DNA of 64,000 bases from Sarcocystis neurona (taxonomy: Eukaryota; Apicomplexa; Conoidasida; Eucoccidiorida; Sarcocystidae). Location: positions 2,616,588-2,680,587 of the forward strand of contig KL647293.1 of NCBI GenBank assembly GCA_000727475.1, read 5' to 3'. Shown one piece after another: positions 11,713 through 21,708 of the stretch. A program made the translations under genes and the position numbers. Each line of letters begins with the position of its first letter. Within the stretch, counting starts at the first letter, position 1. The notes below the pieces were generated by a model. The model saw only the letters and a list, made by a program, of their open reading frames with translations, had not been told where the DNA came from and made no database searches.

Positions 11713-13169
11713 GCATGTCTCACGTCCGGAGCATGTGTATGTACGTATCTACATGGACCTACGTATCCATCTACATCTATATACGTGTACCCTTATCTAC
11801 CTATCTACACCTGTCTATCCATATCTATCTACCACTGTCTATCTGCCTATGTATATCTTACTACGCGTGTCTATATATCTACATCTCATTACCTATATGT
11901 GTGTGTATGCGAATTCATACTATCTTCGTGTCTCTCTCTCTCTATATATATATTTCTATTAACTACGTACGTATTTGCATGTGTATGTTACTACGTATCT
12001 AACACAGCAACGGATGTATACTGGACGACGTACATTAGTAACAGAAGCTTGAAGACTCTGTGCAGTTGACGTTTTTTGAAGCAAAACACACATTCTCTGT
12101 TGTTAATAGAACCCGGTCCAGCGACAACGTTTTCCCCCCCCCCCCCCTCCTCTTGGTTGCCTCCCCAACATATATTATCTACACGCACGTGTCGATGTGT
12201 ATATCGGGTAGGTTCGTTGTTTGGTGGGTGGTGTGGGCAGACGCGTATCTGCTGTCACGTAGAATCTCTGCCTGTTCTTAAAGGCAAGTGAACATTACAG
12301 CGTCGCATATATCGCCTCGAGGGGAAAAGGGAAGAGAAACGAAGAATGTGGGTGTACAGATTTACGCCTCAAAGGCAAAATACGAATACAGAGAGGAAGA
12401 AGGCAGAGACGTGTGAATAGAACCATGAGAAGGTCTATATGTACACACACATATATATATGTATGTGTTTACATACAGGCAGGTGTATTTGACTCGGTTG
12501 ATGCGTATACACCGGTGTGTCCCAGGTGTAAGGCTAGAGGGCCGCATAAGCACGCCGACTAAGGGACGGATATGCGGAATAAATATATATATATATATTA
12601 CAAGTACATGCGTAGGGACAGGAAGATATATATATATATATATGGACGTGGAGACACAGAGATATAATAGAGGCAGAATTAGAAGGATGAAGTTTTGAGA
12701 TGTAGGCAGTAACAGGGATGCAGAGGTAGAAAAATGGGCATCTTTTACTGACGGAGGTATGTACGCATATACAGGTAGAAACGAAATAATACCGATACGT
12801 GACCATATGGAAAGCGATAGGGTCAGGGAGGCATAGACAGAAGACAGGCTGCAGAGAAGGACTACGAACTGATGGAGTGACGGACAGGCAGACAGACGCA
12901 TAAGTTTGTGGTACCTGCTCACAGGTAGGCAGGTCTCCGAAGTGTCGTAAGGTGGCTATGTAGAGATGTGGACGTATGAGAGGCAGATGACTCGCGGAAA
13001 TGATGTGCAGATGTGCAGCGGTCAGTTGACAGGTGTTTTGGGAGATATTCACGTGGCTGCGTCTGCTTCGAAAGTAGTCATCAACCATAAGTGTGTACGC
13101 ACCACGTGCTACTCAACAGGGAGAAATGTGAAGAAGAAGACACTTCTTCCGTTTCTGGGAGAAACTTAC
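11713..13169. other. Microsatellite and unresolved sequence, no gene supported
   Basis: TATCTA/TACGTA simple repeats (11.75-12.0 kb), a run of about 15 C at 12133-12147 and TATATA tracts near 12590-12640. On the - strand 13062-12915 gives text (NTCQLTAAHLHIISASHLPL) ending at a GTACCA site. It weakly resembles the CSN3 segment before the PCI domain, but its phase does not match the exon at 13296..13170. Confidence 0.5.
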
Positions 13170-13296
13170 TTTTTAAAGCGTGCTTGACGGCGCTTCGTAC
13201 GACGAAGAGGAGGTCGTCTACGCAGCGCTTCAGCCGCGACGCTCGAGCCAAAGACAGGAAGTGTATCGTCTCAAGAAAGGCAACTTTCTGAATTTC
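13170..13296 (-). CDS. Isolated well-formed internal exon, possibly N-terminal part of the CSN3-like gene
   Basis: A TTTTTTCTTGCACGCAG acceptor is followed by 42 codons plus one base and a perfect GTAAGT donor. The text (KVAFLETIHFLSLARASRLK, then CVDDLLFVVRSAVKHALK) reads as amphipathic helices, like the helical repeats upstream of a PCI domain. It lies on the same strand as the CSN3-like exons but nearly 8 kb upstream of them. The exon itself is convincing; its gene assignment is inference. Confidence 0.4.
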
Positions 13297-14402
13297 CTGC
13301 GTGCAAGAAAAAAACCACCCATTCTCCGTTTTCAATCCCGACAGGCACGCGGAGCTCCTTATTATCCTAGTGCTCTGGTAGGTAAGTGTATGTACTGCTG
13401 TCATGCAACGAGGCCTGCAGGCCACTCCCGCAAGTATTCATCTGGACATTTACATACATAGAGACAGACACACACACAGAGGTGCCCGTGGATGCTTGAC
13501 ACCCGTACATATATACATATGTATGGTGTATTACACTTTAGCGCGGTGAAACACCACGGACACATGTAAATATACAACCACACATACATACGTATATATA
13601 TGGGCTTTCAGTCCCTGGGTGGCCTTTACTAAGGACCTACGCATAGCTTTGCTTATAGAAATTGAGTGAAAACATATACAAGTGTGTTGACAATTAGACA
13701 AAAAACATAGACCCTAATATAATTCTACGTACCTATCTACCGTGCTCACCATGCTTCACACAAACGCGGCCGTAGCCGCCTGAGACCTACATTTGTTTAG
13801 GATTAATGCCGCACCCAGCTGGCTATCCACACCGAAGACAAGACGTGCTGCTACAGAGCAGACTCCTTCTCGTCAAGTAAAGAATACCGTCTGAGGAGGT
13901 ATAGACGTGTATTAAGAAAGTCCACATTTCTTTAACACGCACTCAGACGCGTATACGTCTTTCTCGCCCATCCCTTCTTTCCCTGTCTATGCGCATCTGT
14001 ATCTACAGCCGTTCCGCTCGTACGCAGAAGGACACAAAGATACATATATATATACATATATATATAAATATATGGAGAAAGAGAGAGAGAGACAGATATG
14101 TACAAACGTATTTGCACGCATACAAAAAAGAATACAGACGAAGATGCCCTGAAAGAAAGTTCGTGCATGTATGATGCACCTGTTGACCTATAGCGCTGAC
14201 AGGCCTGTTTCCTTCACAAACGCGGTGTGACACACAAGTGTACACAAACAGGTACATATACCAGAAGAAGCGAGAGAGGGGTGTGTAGGTCTTGGATTTG
14301 TAAACAGAGGTAATGTACACTCGGATACACGCAGACGGAAAGGGCATCCAGAGACCTGCGGCGTACGCACGCACCGCTGTATGTTCACAACTGTAGTCCT
14401 TT
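13297..14402. other. No gene supported
   Basis: Mixed-composition sequence with short TATATA/ACATAC runs (13.50-13.60 and 14.04-14.10 kb). No long frame with splice support was seen on either strand. Confidence 0.5.
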
Positions 14403-15271
14403 TCAACTAACGAAGCTTACTACATTTTCGTTACGCCAGGCTGACGCAAGAGCGCTGGCGAGCTTAGCAGGTTCTTCCACAGGACCCAGCTGCTCCAGTG
14501 CCTTCTGAAGGTCGTCCGGCGATACCGGCAGAACAGGTGGGTTTACGGGGGAAGTTGCAGTGATTATGTCGTCTAATACACTAAGGTGGGCATTCTCACG
14601 TGCGCGCGCGTGCACGGTGGTCTCAGTAAGCGGAGGAAGCGTCAGAGGAGACGTAGAAGGAGGAGGCGGAGGAAGGGGAGCAGCAGCAGCAGCAGACGCC
14701 TGCTCTGCCATGGCGCCGGGGGATGTGAGGCGGTACCGCTTGCTGTCAGTTTTGTATTCCATCTCATGTAAACGTGCATGAGAGATCAACATATCCCTTA
14801 GGCTCGAGAAATCGAAGTATGGGCGGATTCGTACGTGCACACATATATCCACATATACATGCGTGGAAAACGCAGAACTAGGCTTCAAGACGACGAAAAA
14901 AGTCGCCGTATGTAGTGACGTATATCTACAGTCCAGCTTTGGACAGATTAAAGGGACGAAGAAACAGAGACAGCGGAGTTCGAGCGTATGTATACGTATA
15001 CGTATGTGCGTGTACACACATAGGTGTGGAGACGCAGAGGACCGACGAGGGACAAAAAATGTGCGTGTGCGCATGAATTTTGCCGTGTGTACAATCCGGA
15101 GCCAGGCTGCCGACGGTGGCTGCAAACACACTTCTCCAGACGTGTTAAACAGATCGGCAGTGCCAGTCATAGAAATTTGTGCGCGTCACTCCCAGAGTAA
15201 CAGCAGCGGCTGCAGCCGCCAGCTTTTCACCGAGGCATCAAGAAGCAGCCACTCGCAGACGACGGTGCCAT
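14403..15271 (-). CDS. Unknown Ala/Pro-rich 146-aa protein, two exons
   Basis: Exon 1 (15271..15231) starts at ATG and reads MAPSSASGCFLMPR before a GTGAAA donor. Exon 2 (14802..14403) follows an acceptor ending TTTCTCGAG and runs to a stop. The joined length is 441 bp, in phase. After a charged start (RDMLISHARLHEMEYKTDSK) comes an Ala run and a PPPPPP stretch at about residues 50-63, then a more ordinary tail (SVLDDIITATSPVNPP, PDDLQKALEQLGPVEEPAK). No family is recognised. It lies about 120 bp downstream of the stop of the Cys-rich gene on the same strand. A missed intermediate exon is possible, as the acceptor has a weak pyrimidine tract. Confidence 0.4.
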
Positions 15272-15389
15272 CCTACTATGGAAAATGGCTCTTCCCGAAA
15301 GACGGTTCAAATCGACGGATTTTTGTGCTCGTTATTCTCCAGATATGAGGACAGCGAGTATAGATAGCTCTTCTGCTGTTAGTGGCTTG

Positions 15390-16084
15390 TCATCCGGCGG
15401 CCATCGGGCGTAGCATGCATGTTGTGCATGCGAAGCACTGCGGCGCTTGGTGACGGTGACACCAAGAGCGCAGGCGAGACACACACGTGTGCATACGTTT
15501 GGCATGGAGGGATAACACACGCTGAGGTGGTTGTAGGTAGAGGCATTATTTGTTGCCTCCACGGCGGGGGAGAGAGGGCCCAGATGACGACGGCATTGCC
15601 TGGATTTGCCGGCGAATTTGGCGCAGAACACAATCGATTGTCTTGCGTATGCAATTTTGCGTTGGATAAATGGGTGTCACCCACTGGCACACGCACGCAT
15701 GCACACCCATAAACACACATACACACACCCCAGCACCTTTTTACGCGCACCAAACACATACGCGTGGCAGTCAACCGGGCAGTGTGAGCAGTCGATACCA
15801 TCCTGGCGTCCCTCCTCGAGCATGTGTATGAACACTGAGACGACTCTGTACCTGCACGTATGTACATATGTGTATAAACGGCCGAAGTATGTAGAGACAA
15901 GTCCCTCGAAGCAGCGCCACTCACGGAAAGACGAACTTTCCACTAGTGGTTGACTGTGCATAGAGGCGCTGTACAACGTCCGTCTGTCTGCTGTCACGCG
16001 CAGTTTCCAGGAGGACTTACGGAAGACGGATGGCAGTGGATACACACAAAGCCTTGCCGTTCTAGCGGTTGGGTCGTAATAAGC
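15390..16084 (-). CDS. Cys/His-rich probable zinc-binding protein, five exons, 5' end missing
   Basis: Five small exons join with consistent phase: 16084..16021, 15968..15925, 15851..15729, 15641..15497 and 15437..15390 (stop TGA). Donors include GTAAGT, GTGAGT and GTATGC. The product carries spaced cysteine and histidine pairs: GFVCIHCHPSS in exon 1, DCSHCPVDCHAYVF in exon 3, FCAKFAGKSRQCRRH in exon 4 and a terminal CFACTTC. This CxxC pattern suggests bound zinc, but I cannot name a family. The first exon enters in phase 2, so at least one upstream exon with the start codon is missing. The exon 3 donor is ambiguous: GTGCGC, GTAAAA and GTGTGT are all nearby, and GTGTGT was chosen because it keeps exon 4 in its best frame. 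Confidence 0.45.
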
Positions 16085-17786
16085 CTGCAGCGTGCACGTG
16101 TTAGAGGACGACTAGTGAATGACTGATGAGCAGCCCGCGGTTCTAAGTCAGGCTTAGGAACGCCACGTGATGCTGCTGCTCGACTTCGCTGTGTGGTGCT
16201 GCTGCTTGACTACGCTGTGCGACGCCAAAACGTGTACCGACATGTACATACCATCTGCATCTGCTGATTAGCACATACGAATAACCTTTTTCACCGAGAG
16301 ACCTGAGTCCTGCGCCATACTGACATGCTTGCATTTCCCCTCGTGACGCGTACAGCGCATTCGATGCTAAAATAGGCTTTGCACGGCCTACAGAACTTCT
16401 GTGACTTCTTCAGTTCACTGCAGGTGGTCAACGTTTCTCAGCAAGACAAAAAGCCAGTAGCGCTGCATAGGTCTTGTTGATGCAGTAAGATGCAATCCGA
16501 GACGCACTACAACTGAGGTTCTCTCTTCGGTGACACGCGTGCTTTGCATTAGTTTCAAATCTGCGGCGTCATCAGGGTGCAAGGTAGTTGAGATGGCACT
16601 AAATCATGCCGTGTCAAGGCGCGGACTAAACCGGACAATGAAAGTACCAACCTGACGAGTTGTTCTGCCTCGAAAGCCCTAGTAATCGTTTTTATCTGCC
16701 ATATAGCATGCTTGCATTTCGCGTCGCGAAGTGCTCAGTGCGGTACACCGATCGGTGAATCTGTTTTGGAACGCACAGCTTTCGGTGACTGACGTCAAGC
16801 TCCAGCTCAACACATGAGAAATATTCCGGGCACAGGTCGTGTGCGCCTGTCTTTTGGGAAGGCTTCTACCGACGCAGTCGAGCGGAACTAGTAAAATGAG
16901 GAGAAGAACCCGACTGCTCACGGCAGCAGGTCAGCTGAGGGATTCCTAGATCAGCGAACTCACCGTATACGTTCAAAGGAAATGTCATAAAGAGAGTCCT
17001 TCAGAGTCTACTGACGCTACAAAGTCCTGAGTTTATTGCGTGTTCTGCGAGGATGCGAACAACAGACGCTGACGTCTGAGAACTTCAGTTGTCCTGAAGT
17101 TGTAGACCCGCGGAAGAATACCTGTGTGCGCCCATTTGAGCTCAACTTTCCTGCAGAATGCTCCTCTAGTATTTGCCTAGAGTGCAGCGGACGTGAAGTG
17201 AGGGGGAGCCGGAAAAATCATCTGGAACATTCTGGAAGTGGAGTGCTTCCAATGATTTATACACTTGGGAAAGCGTTCGCAATGAACACAAGCGGGAAGC
17301 TAATTCCTGGTATCTCCGTGTGCCCCTGGAGGAGCCAATCCTTGAACGTGGTCAGATGAAAAGAAGCAGGGAAGCTCTGGGTAGGTGAATGTCTCTTCGT
17401 GCAATGACATTGTCTGGAACGCAAGTTGTGGACGATTCAGCGTGTCTCCCTGAGCGACTATCTTTTTCAGCTGGAGTGTCTGTACACCTGTAAGTGCGTC
17501 GTCGCCTCCTCACAAGCATGCAGAGTCGAAGAAGCAATAGTGGAGGCAATTGTCATTCTGCCGCGTGGTCGCAGTCCTTCTAGACCGCTCGCGACACGGG
17601 GCCGACATTTTCTGGTGTCCCGACGCCTGGATAGAGACTGTCAAAATACATACTCTCATCCGCGAAAAAGAAATTTCCCTCCTTTTACGTGTGATGCAGT
17701 CGACCCATTTCAAGTGTACGCATGACACCGCTTACAGACGTTGTGTAGAAATTTTGAGGGGGTACTACTCTCGGTCACAAACAAGG
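16085..17786. other. No complete gene supported
   Basis: Repeat-poor sequence. The - strand near 16921-16860 reads a hydrophobic signal-like stretch (VLLLILLVPLDCVG) without an ATG and ends near a GTAGAA site. The + strand 17036-17359 has an open frame with several Cys but no ATG. The missing first exon of the Cys-rich gene should lie here; none could be fixed. Confidence 0.4.
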
Positions 17787-18862
17787 ATGGCCCGGAACGT
17801 TTCCGCTGTGTGGATATCCGAGTGGATGTGTGGCGCCATTCTGAGTGCTACGCTTATTGCCGCGGAGCAACTTTACGCTGCGGAAGAACCCATTCAGCAC
17901 CTTAAACAGCAAGTGAACGACCAGCAACAACAAGTGGCCACACTTCAGAGAGAAGTAGCCCGTCTTCTTGGTGAAGTGAGGCAAAAAAAACAAGATTTAC
18001 AGGGCGGTGAGTCCGGGAGTGACATTCGAAAGTGTCGAATGACGATTTCGGTCGCGGCTCCGTTCAGGAGGAAATGCAGGTGCGGGAGGAGCGCTCAGCC
18101 TAACCATTAGCTTCCCTCGTCCTGGCACCCCAAAAACAGCCATTTCCGAAGAGGGTCCGTAAGATATTTCAGTGTTGTTGAATTACTTCTATACGCTAAG
18201 ACGCGTGGTAACTATGCACCTCCAGTGGCCGCAGTGGTCGCAAGTACGTCCCAAGGTTGAGATCAATTTCTGCGAGCAGATCAGCAGTGCCCGTTAATGC
18301 GCGTATTCTCTTTTGCACTCCGAACAGACGCTGCTGAGCAGCAGGCAGCAAAAGGTAGAGCCGCAGATCCTGTCAGTTCGTGGGCTTCCTTAGAAATTCA
18401 GTAGGGTCAATACATGAGCAGGTCCGATACCAATTATGGCCGTTAAGCCCACAGCTGTAGCGGGTACGTCAAGGCTCAGTTGATACATGTTCTCATATGG
18501 CCTTGTCTAACTTCGGTTACCTGCAAGATGTTGAGAGTGCCATGATGCAAACTATGGTAAGGGTGAACGTTGCTTCATATTCATGTTCGAAGGCAGATAC
18601 GCATCCAGTGCGATGCAGGAGCAAGACGCCGCAATGACGGGGCAGGAGCTGGCAGAAGTCAATATTCCCCAACCCTTAGTTGAAAAGTCACCGCAGCAGC
18701 AGATGAATGTGAGATTTTGGTCCTTGTATTATCTATTAAAGTCTGTCCGCGCTGATAGATCTGTTTCTGCAGGAGGCCATTGCAGCTATTGACAAACTAG
18801 AGGCTTTGAAAACGCACTACAAATACGACATACAGAACATCCAACGGAACTACGCCTCCTAG
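17787..18862 (+). CDS. Small coiled-coil protein with N-terminal hydrophobic segment, 142 aa, four exons
   Basis: Exons 17787..18006, 18528..18556, 18619..18708 and 18773..18862 join in phase to 429 bp, ending TAG. Donors are GTGAGT, GTAAGG and GTGAGA, and all acceptors end in AG after pyrimidine-containing tracts. The start is ACAAGGATGG, a fair initiation context, although the frame is open further upstream. Residues about 8-31 (SEWMCGAILSATLIAAEQLY) form a hydrophobic, possibly membrane, segment. Residues about 33-72 are a Gln/Glu-rich coiled coil (HLKQQVNDQQQQVATLQREV), and the C-terminus is again helical (AIDKLEALKTHYKYDIQNIQ). No family is recognised. A mitochondrial or other membrane location is possible but is only inference. 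Confidence 0.55.
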
Positions 18863-20230
18863 AAGACGAGACGTCGGAAGATACTCTGCAGGACTAGTTC
18901 TACCTAGTGGAGAATTCAGTCCGCGGACGACAGAAAGGTGTTACATCACTTGTTCAGCAATAAGTTTCTCACCTGTGAGAGCACGAGGGGACTGCCTCTC
19001 AAGAACACAGCCATCACGCGAGCGCGAAACCGTTTACACGTAAAAGGGTTGCGAGGTTTACAGCGCGCACAAGGTTGTTAACGATTACGACTTGTTGTGG
19101 ATATGAAAAAGTCACCTGTAAATCAGGAGCCTGCGATGTGAGTGCGGCCGCAAAGAAAACTGAAAGGAACGGTTCGCTGTTTGGCATATATGTATTGGCC
19201 ACACGGTCTGTGTTCACGCAGAACTTCAGTCCTGTTCCCGTTTATCTACAATTTGTACACTGTGAACTTTGGGTGGCGCTTTTGACATACAAGTGTGATC
19301 CCGGCATACAAGTGTACGCACGTAGGATTAAGCGAAAGGTGGGACCGCCTAGCAAAATGGGGGAAATCAAATAAACACTCTCCATATTGCAACATAGCAT
19401 ATCTCGATTAAGCATAGGGTGGGACCGCCTAGCCAGACCGGGGAACTCGAATAATCATTGGCCATACTGCGTGATAGCGTATCTCGATTTCACCCCTATT
19501 CAATGCAGCCGCAAAACAGCCCTCCAAATTTCCAGACAAAGTAGTTACACGCATAGAAGACAAACTCTTCCTCTCAAAGATAGGGCTGGGGTAGTGTTTT
19601 ACTTCAGAAGTATGTACGTGTGCGACCCACTATGCATACAAGAGACCGTGCCTAGTTCGCGTTCGAAGATTTTTTCGAGGTAAGTAAAGGCAGTTTGCTC
19701 AAAAAAGGGAGCACCCTGCAAAAGCAATGATGCTACGTACCTGCGAGCGCATGTGGAAATACATATTCCTGACGAGCAGTGACGCAGGCAAACTGTAGCG
19801 TTCAAGATATCTTGCAAGTGAGCTGGGAAACCGACACTCTCTGAATTCAGCAGTCTCCTCTCCGAACAACGGCTCGCAGGTGGGGTATGACTCGAACGTC
19901 GAACTCATCCATCGTAACGGTGGAAAGGCTCAATGCTAAGCCTGTGAAACAGGCATTACCGATATTGAAAAAGAAGAGTTGAGGAATCGCGAAGCACTAA
20001 CTTGGTTTATATATAAACGTATGAGCGTCAGTGAAAGTCACTGCCGACGCATAAGGCTGATGGCACACCTGTAAATGTACCTCCCTCTCTTCCACCGTAT
20101 ATACATGTGCATGGGAGTGCTGGCGTACGTGCGTCTGTGGACGTTAGTGGGGACACGTAGGACTGATTGTGTAGCTGTAATTCTCTCATTCTCCCCAGAT
20201 ATATCTATAGGTGGTCTCTGGAGACTTGAA
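18863..20230. other. Intergenic, no gene supported
   Basis: Between the coiled-coil gene (+) and the 3' end of MsrA (-), so both genes end into this space. It contains the 80-bp tandem duplication at 19326-19489. A short - strand frame at 19699-19908 has no splice support. Confidence 0.5.
19326..19489. repeat. Imperfect 80-bp tandem duplication
   Basis: GATTAAGC, GGTGGGACCGCCTAGC and CATAGC(A/G)TATCTCGATT recur exactly 80 bp apart in two adjacent copies, with diverged sequence between. The core GGTGGGACCGCC contains the short inverted repeat GGTGG/CCGCC. Confidence 0.8.
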
Positions 20231-21708
20231 CTAGAACCTTCTTTTGTGATTGCAATAGCCACCCGGATTTTTCTCCAAGTAGACCTGATGATATGCTTCA
20301 GCCGGCCAGAAGTGGCCACTCCACTCCTCGGGGCCCAGAATATCTGTAGTGATTTTCTTCGGGTCCCACTTCTTCTGCATTTTTTCTCGTACACGCTCAG
20401 CGATCTCTTTGTGCACTGGAGAGTACAAAAAAAGGGCTGAGCGATACTGAGTGCCGACGTCGTTGCCTTGACTGCAAAAAGTATAAAAAACCGAATAGCA
20501 GACTGCGACCCAAGACACTCTTTCCGCATCTGCTCACGACAGGTAAACTTTTCGAAGGCCCACACATGAGAAGCTTTTGTGTCGGTGGCGGTCGGGGAGT
20601 GCTATTCCCTCTGGTGAATCTTAATGAGGTACGAGTTTCACGTTTTTGACAAAAGACATGACGAAGAATAGAGGCGGTAGCACGCTCTCCATGAAGACCC
20701 TTGCATTTACCAAGTGAAGCCACGTTACCCGTTCGAGGGTTCTGCTTCCCACTACGTGTACGACTGACTGTGGACAGAGGTAGAGAGCAGCTCACTTGAC
20801 CACCGACGAAACCCTACTTGTAGTGATGTACGAAAAGAGTGGGCAACGTAGAATGTGTGTATCTTCCTCTCTGGCATATGGCGTGCCGTCTCCGACGAAA
20901 TATATTCAACATGCATACGACCTTGTATTATCAAGCTCTGCAGGAACCTTGCTGTACAACGGAGGACAAGGTATCTTGCTGTGTGTTAAGAATCTATCCG
21001 AACCAAGTCTGCTCTGTGTCGCTAATGCATATATATATATATACATACACACATCTGACTATGTGTACAGAGACACTTTACATAGTATGTATGTACACAT
21101 ATATAGATGCCTGTATACGACCACGGCTCCTGTTTGTCTGCACTCTGAAAACTGAGTGCTGCGTCTTCTGCGTGAAGATTCCTGAACATCGAGCAAAAAG
21201 TGTCTTCTATACGCAAGCAATCTGCGTACAGACAATCGGTCTGTACGCTTCCAGACGCATAATTTCCTTACCGGTTCGGCGTTGTCGGATCGTGGATGCT
21301 CCAGTAGAAGCCTAGGACATCTTCAAGCGGTAGCTGCTCTTCGTAAAACTGAACATATACAACTTCACAATGTCCAGTGTTGCCTGTACAGACTTCTTCG
21401 TACGTAGGATTTTTTTTGTGGCCTCCAGCATACCCTACAGCGGTACCGCGTAGTTTACCACGGAATTCTTCGCGCACTAATTTTTCTACTCCCCAGAAGC
21501 ATCCTCCTCCCAAGAGCACCCGGGTAAAAGGCTTTTTCGTGTCTACGCCGGGCATTAGGTTCACGTTCTCATCTGCCATTTTGGTGAGCTGGTGTACGGT
21601 GGCCCTCTGCCATTTCACCCTTCGATCAACTAGGAAGGCCGCAGACAAAGCTGCAGGTGCGGAAATTAGTAAACGCATGGAAAGGACTAGCTTGACGTTC
21701 CCTGACAT
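20231..21708 (-). CDS. MSRA: Peptide methionine-S-sulfoxide reductase (MsrA), two exons, 225 aa
   Basis: Exon 1 (21708..21272) and exon 2 (20471..20231) join through GTAAGG and TTTTTGCAG sites to 678 bp. The junction restores the conserved [20 protein letters not shown] block, which makes the splice very secure. The active-site motif GGGCFWGVE is present with catalytic Cys at about residue 70, followed by VGYAGG, the CTGNTGHCEVV region and, near the end, AEAYHQVYLEKNPGGYC. The enzyme reduces the S-epimer of methionine sulfoxide in proteins using thioredoxin. About 60 residues precede the catalytic domain; residues 1-43 are basic and hydrophobic (MRLLISAPAALSAAF), suggesting an organelle-targeting or signal sequence. 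A second in-frame ATG (residue 44, MADENVN) could give a cytosolic form. Confidence 0.93.

Noticed and set aside
9905..13170. Minus-strand 12915-13062 as a CSN3 exon
   Set aside because: The text weakly resembles CSN3, but its possible acceptors give phase 2 while the upstream exon ends in phase 1, and no other acceptor fits.
15332..15420. Minus-strand frame ending PDDKPLTAEELSILAVLISGE as the end of the Cys-rich gene
   Set aside because: Protein-like, but no acceptor puts it in frame with the upstream exon; the alternative frame ending CFACTTCMLRPMAAG is in phase directly after a CGCCGCAG acceptor.
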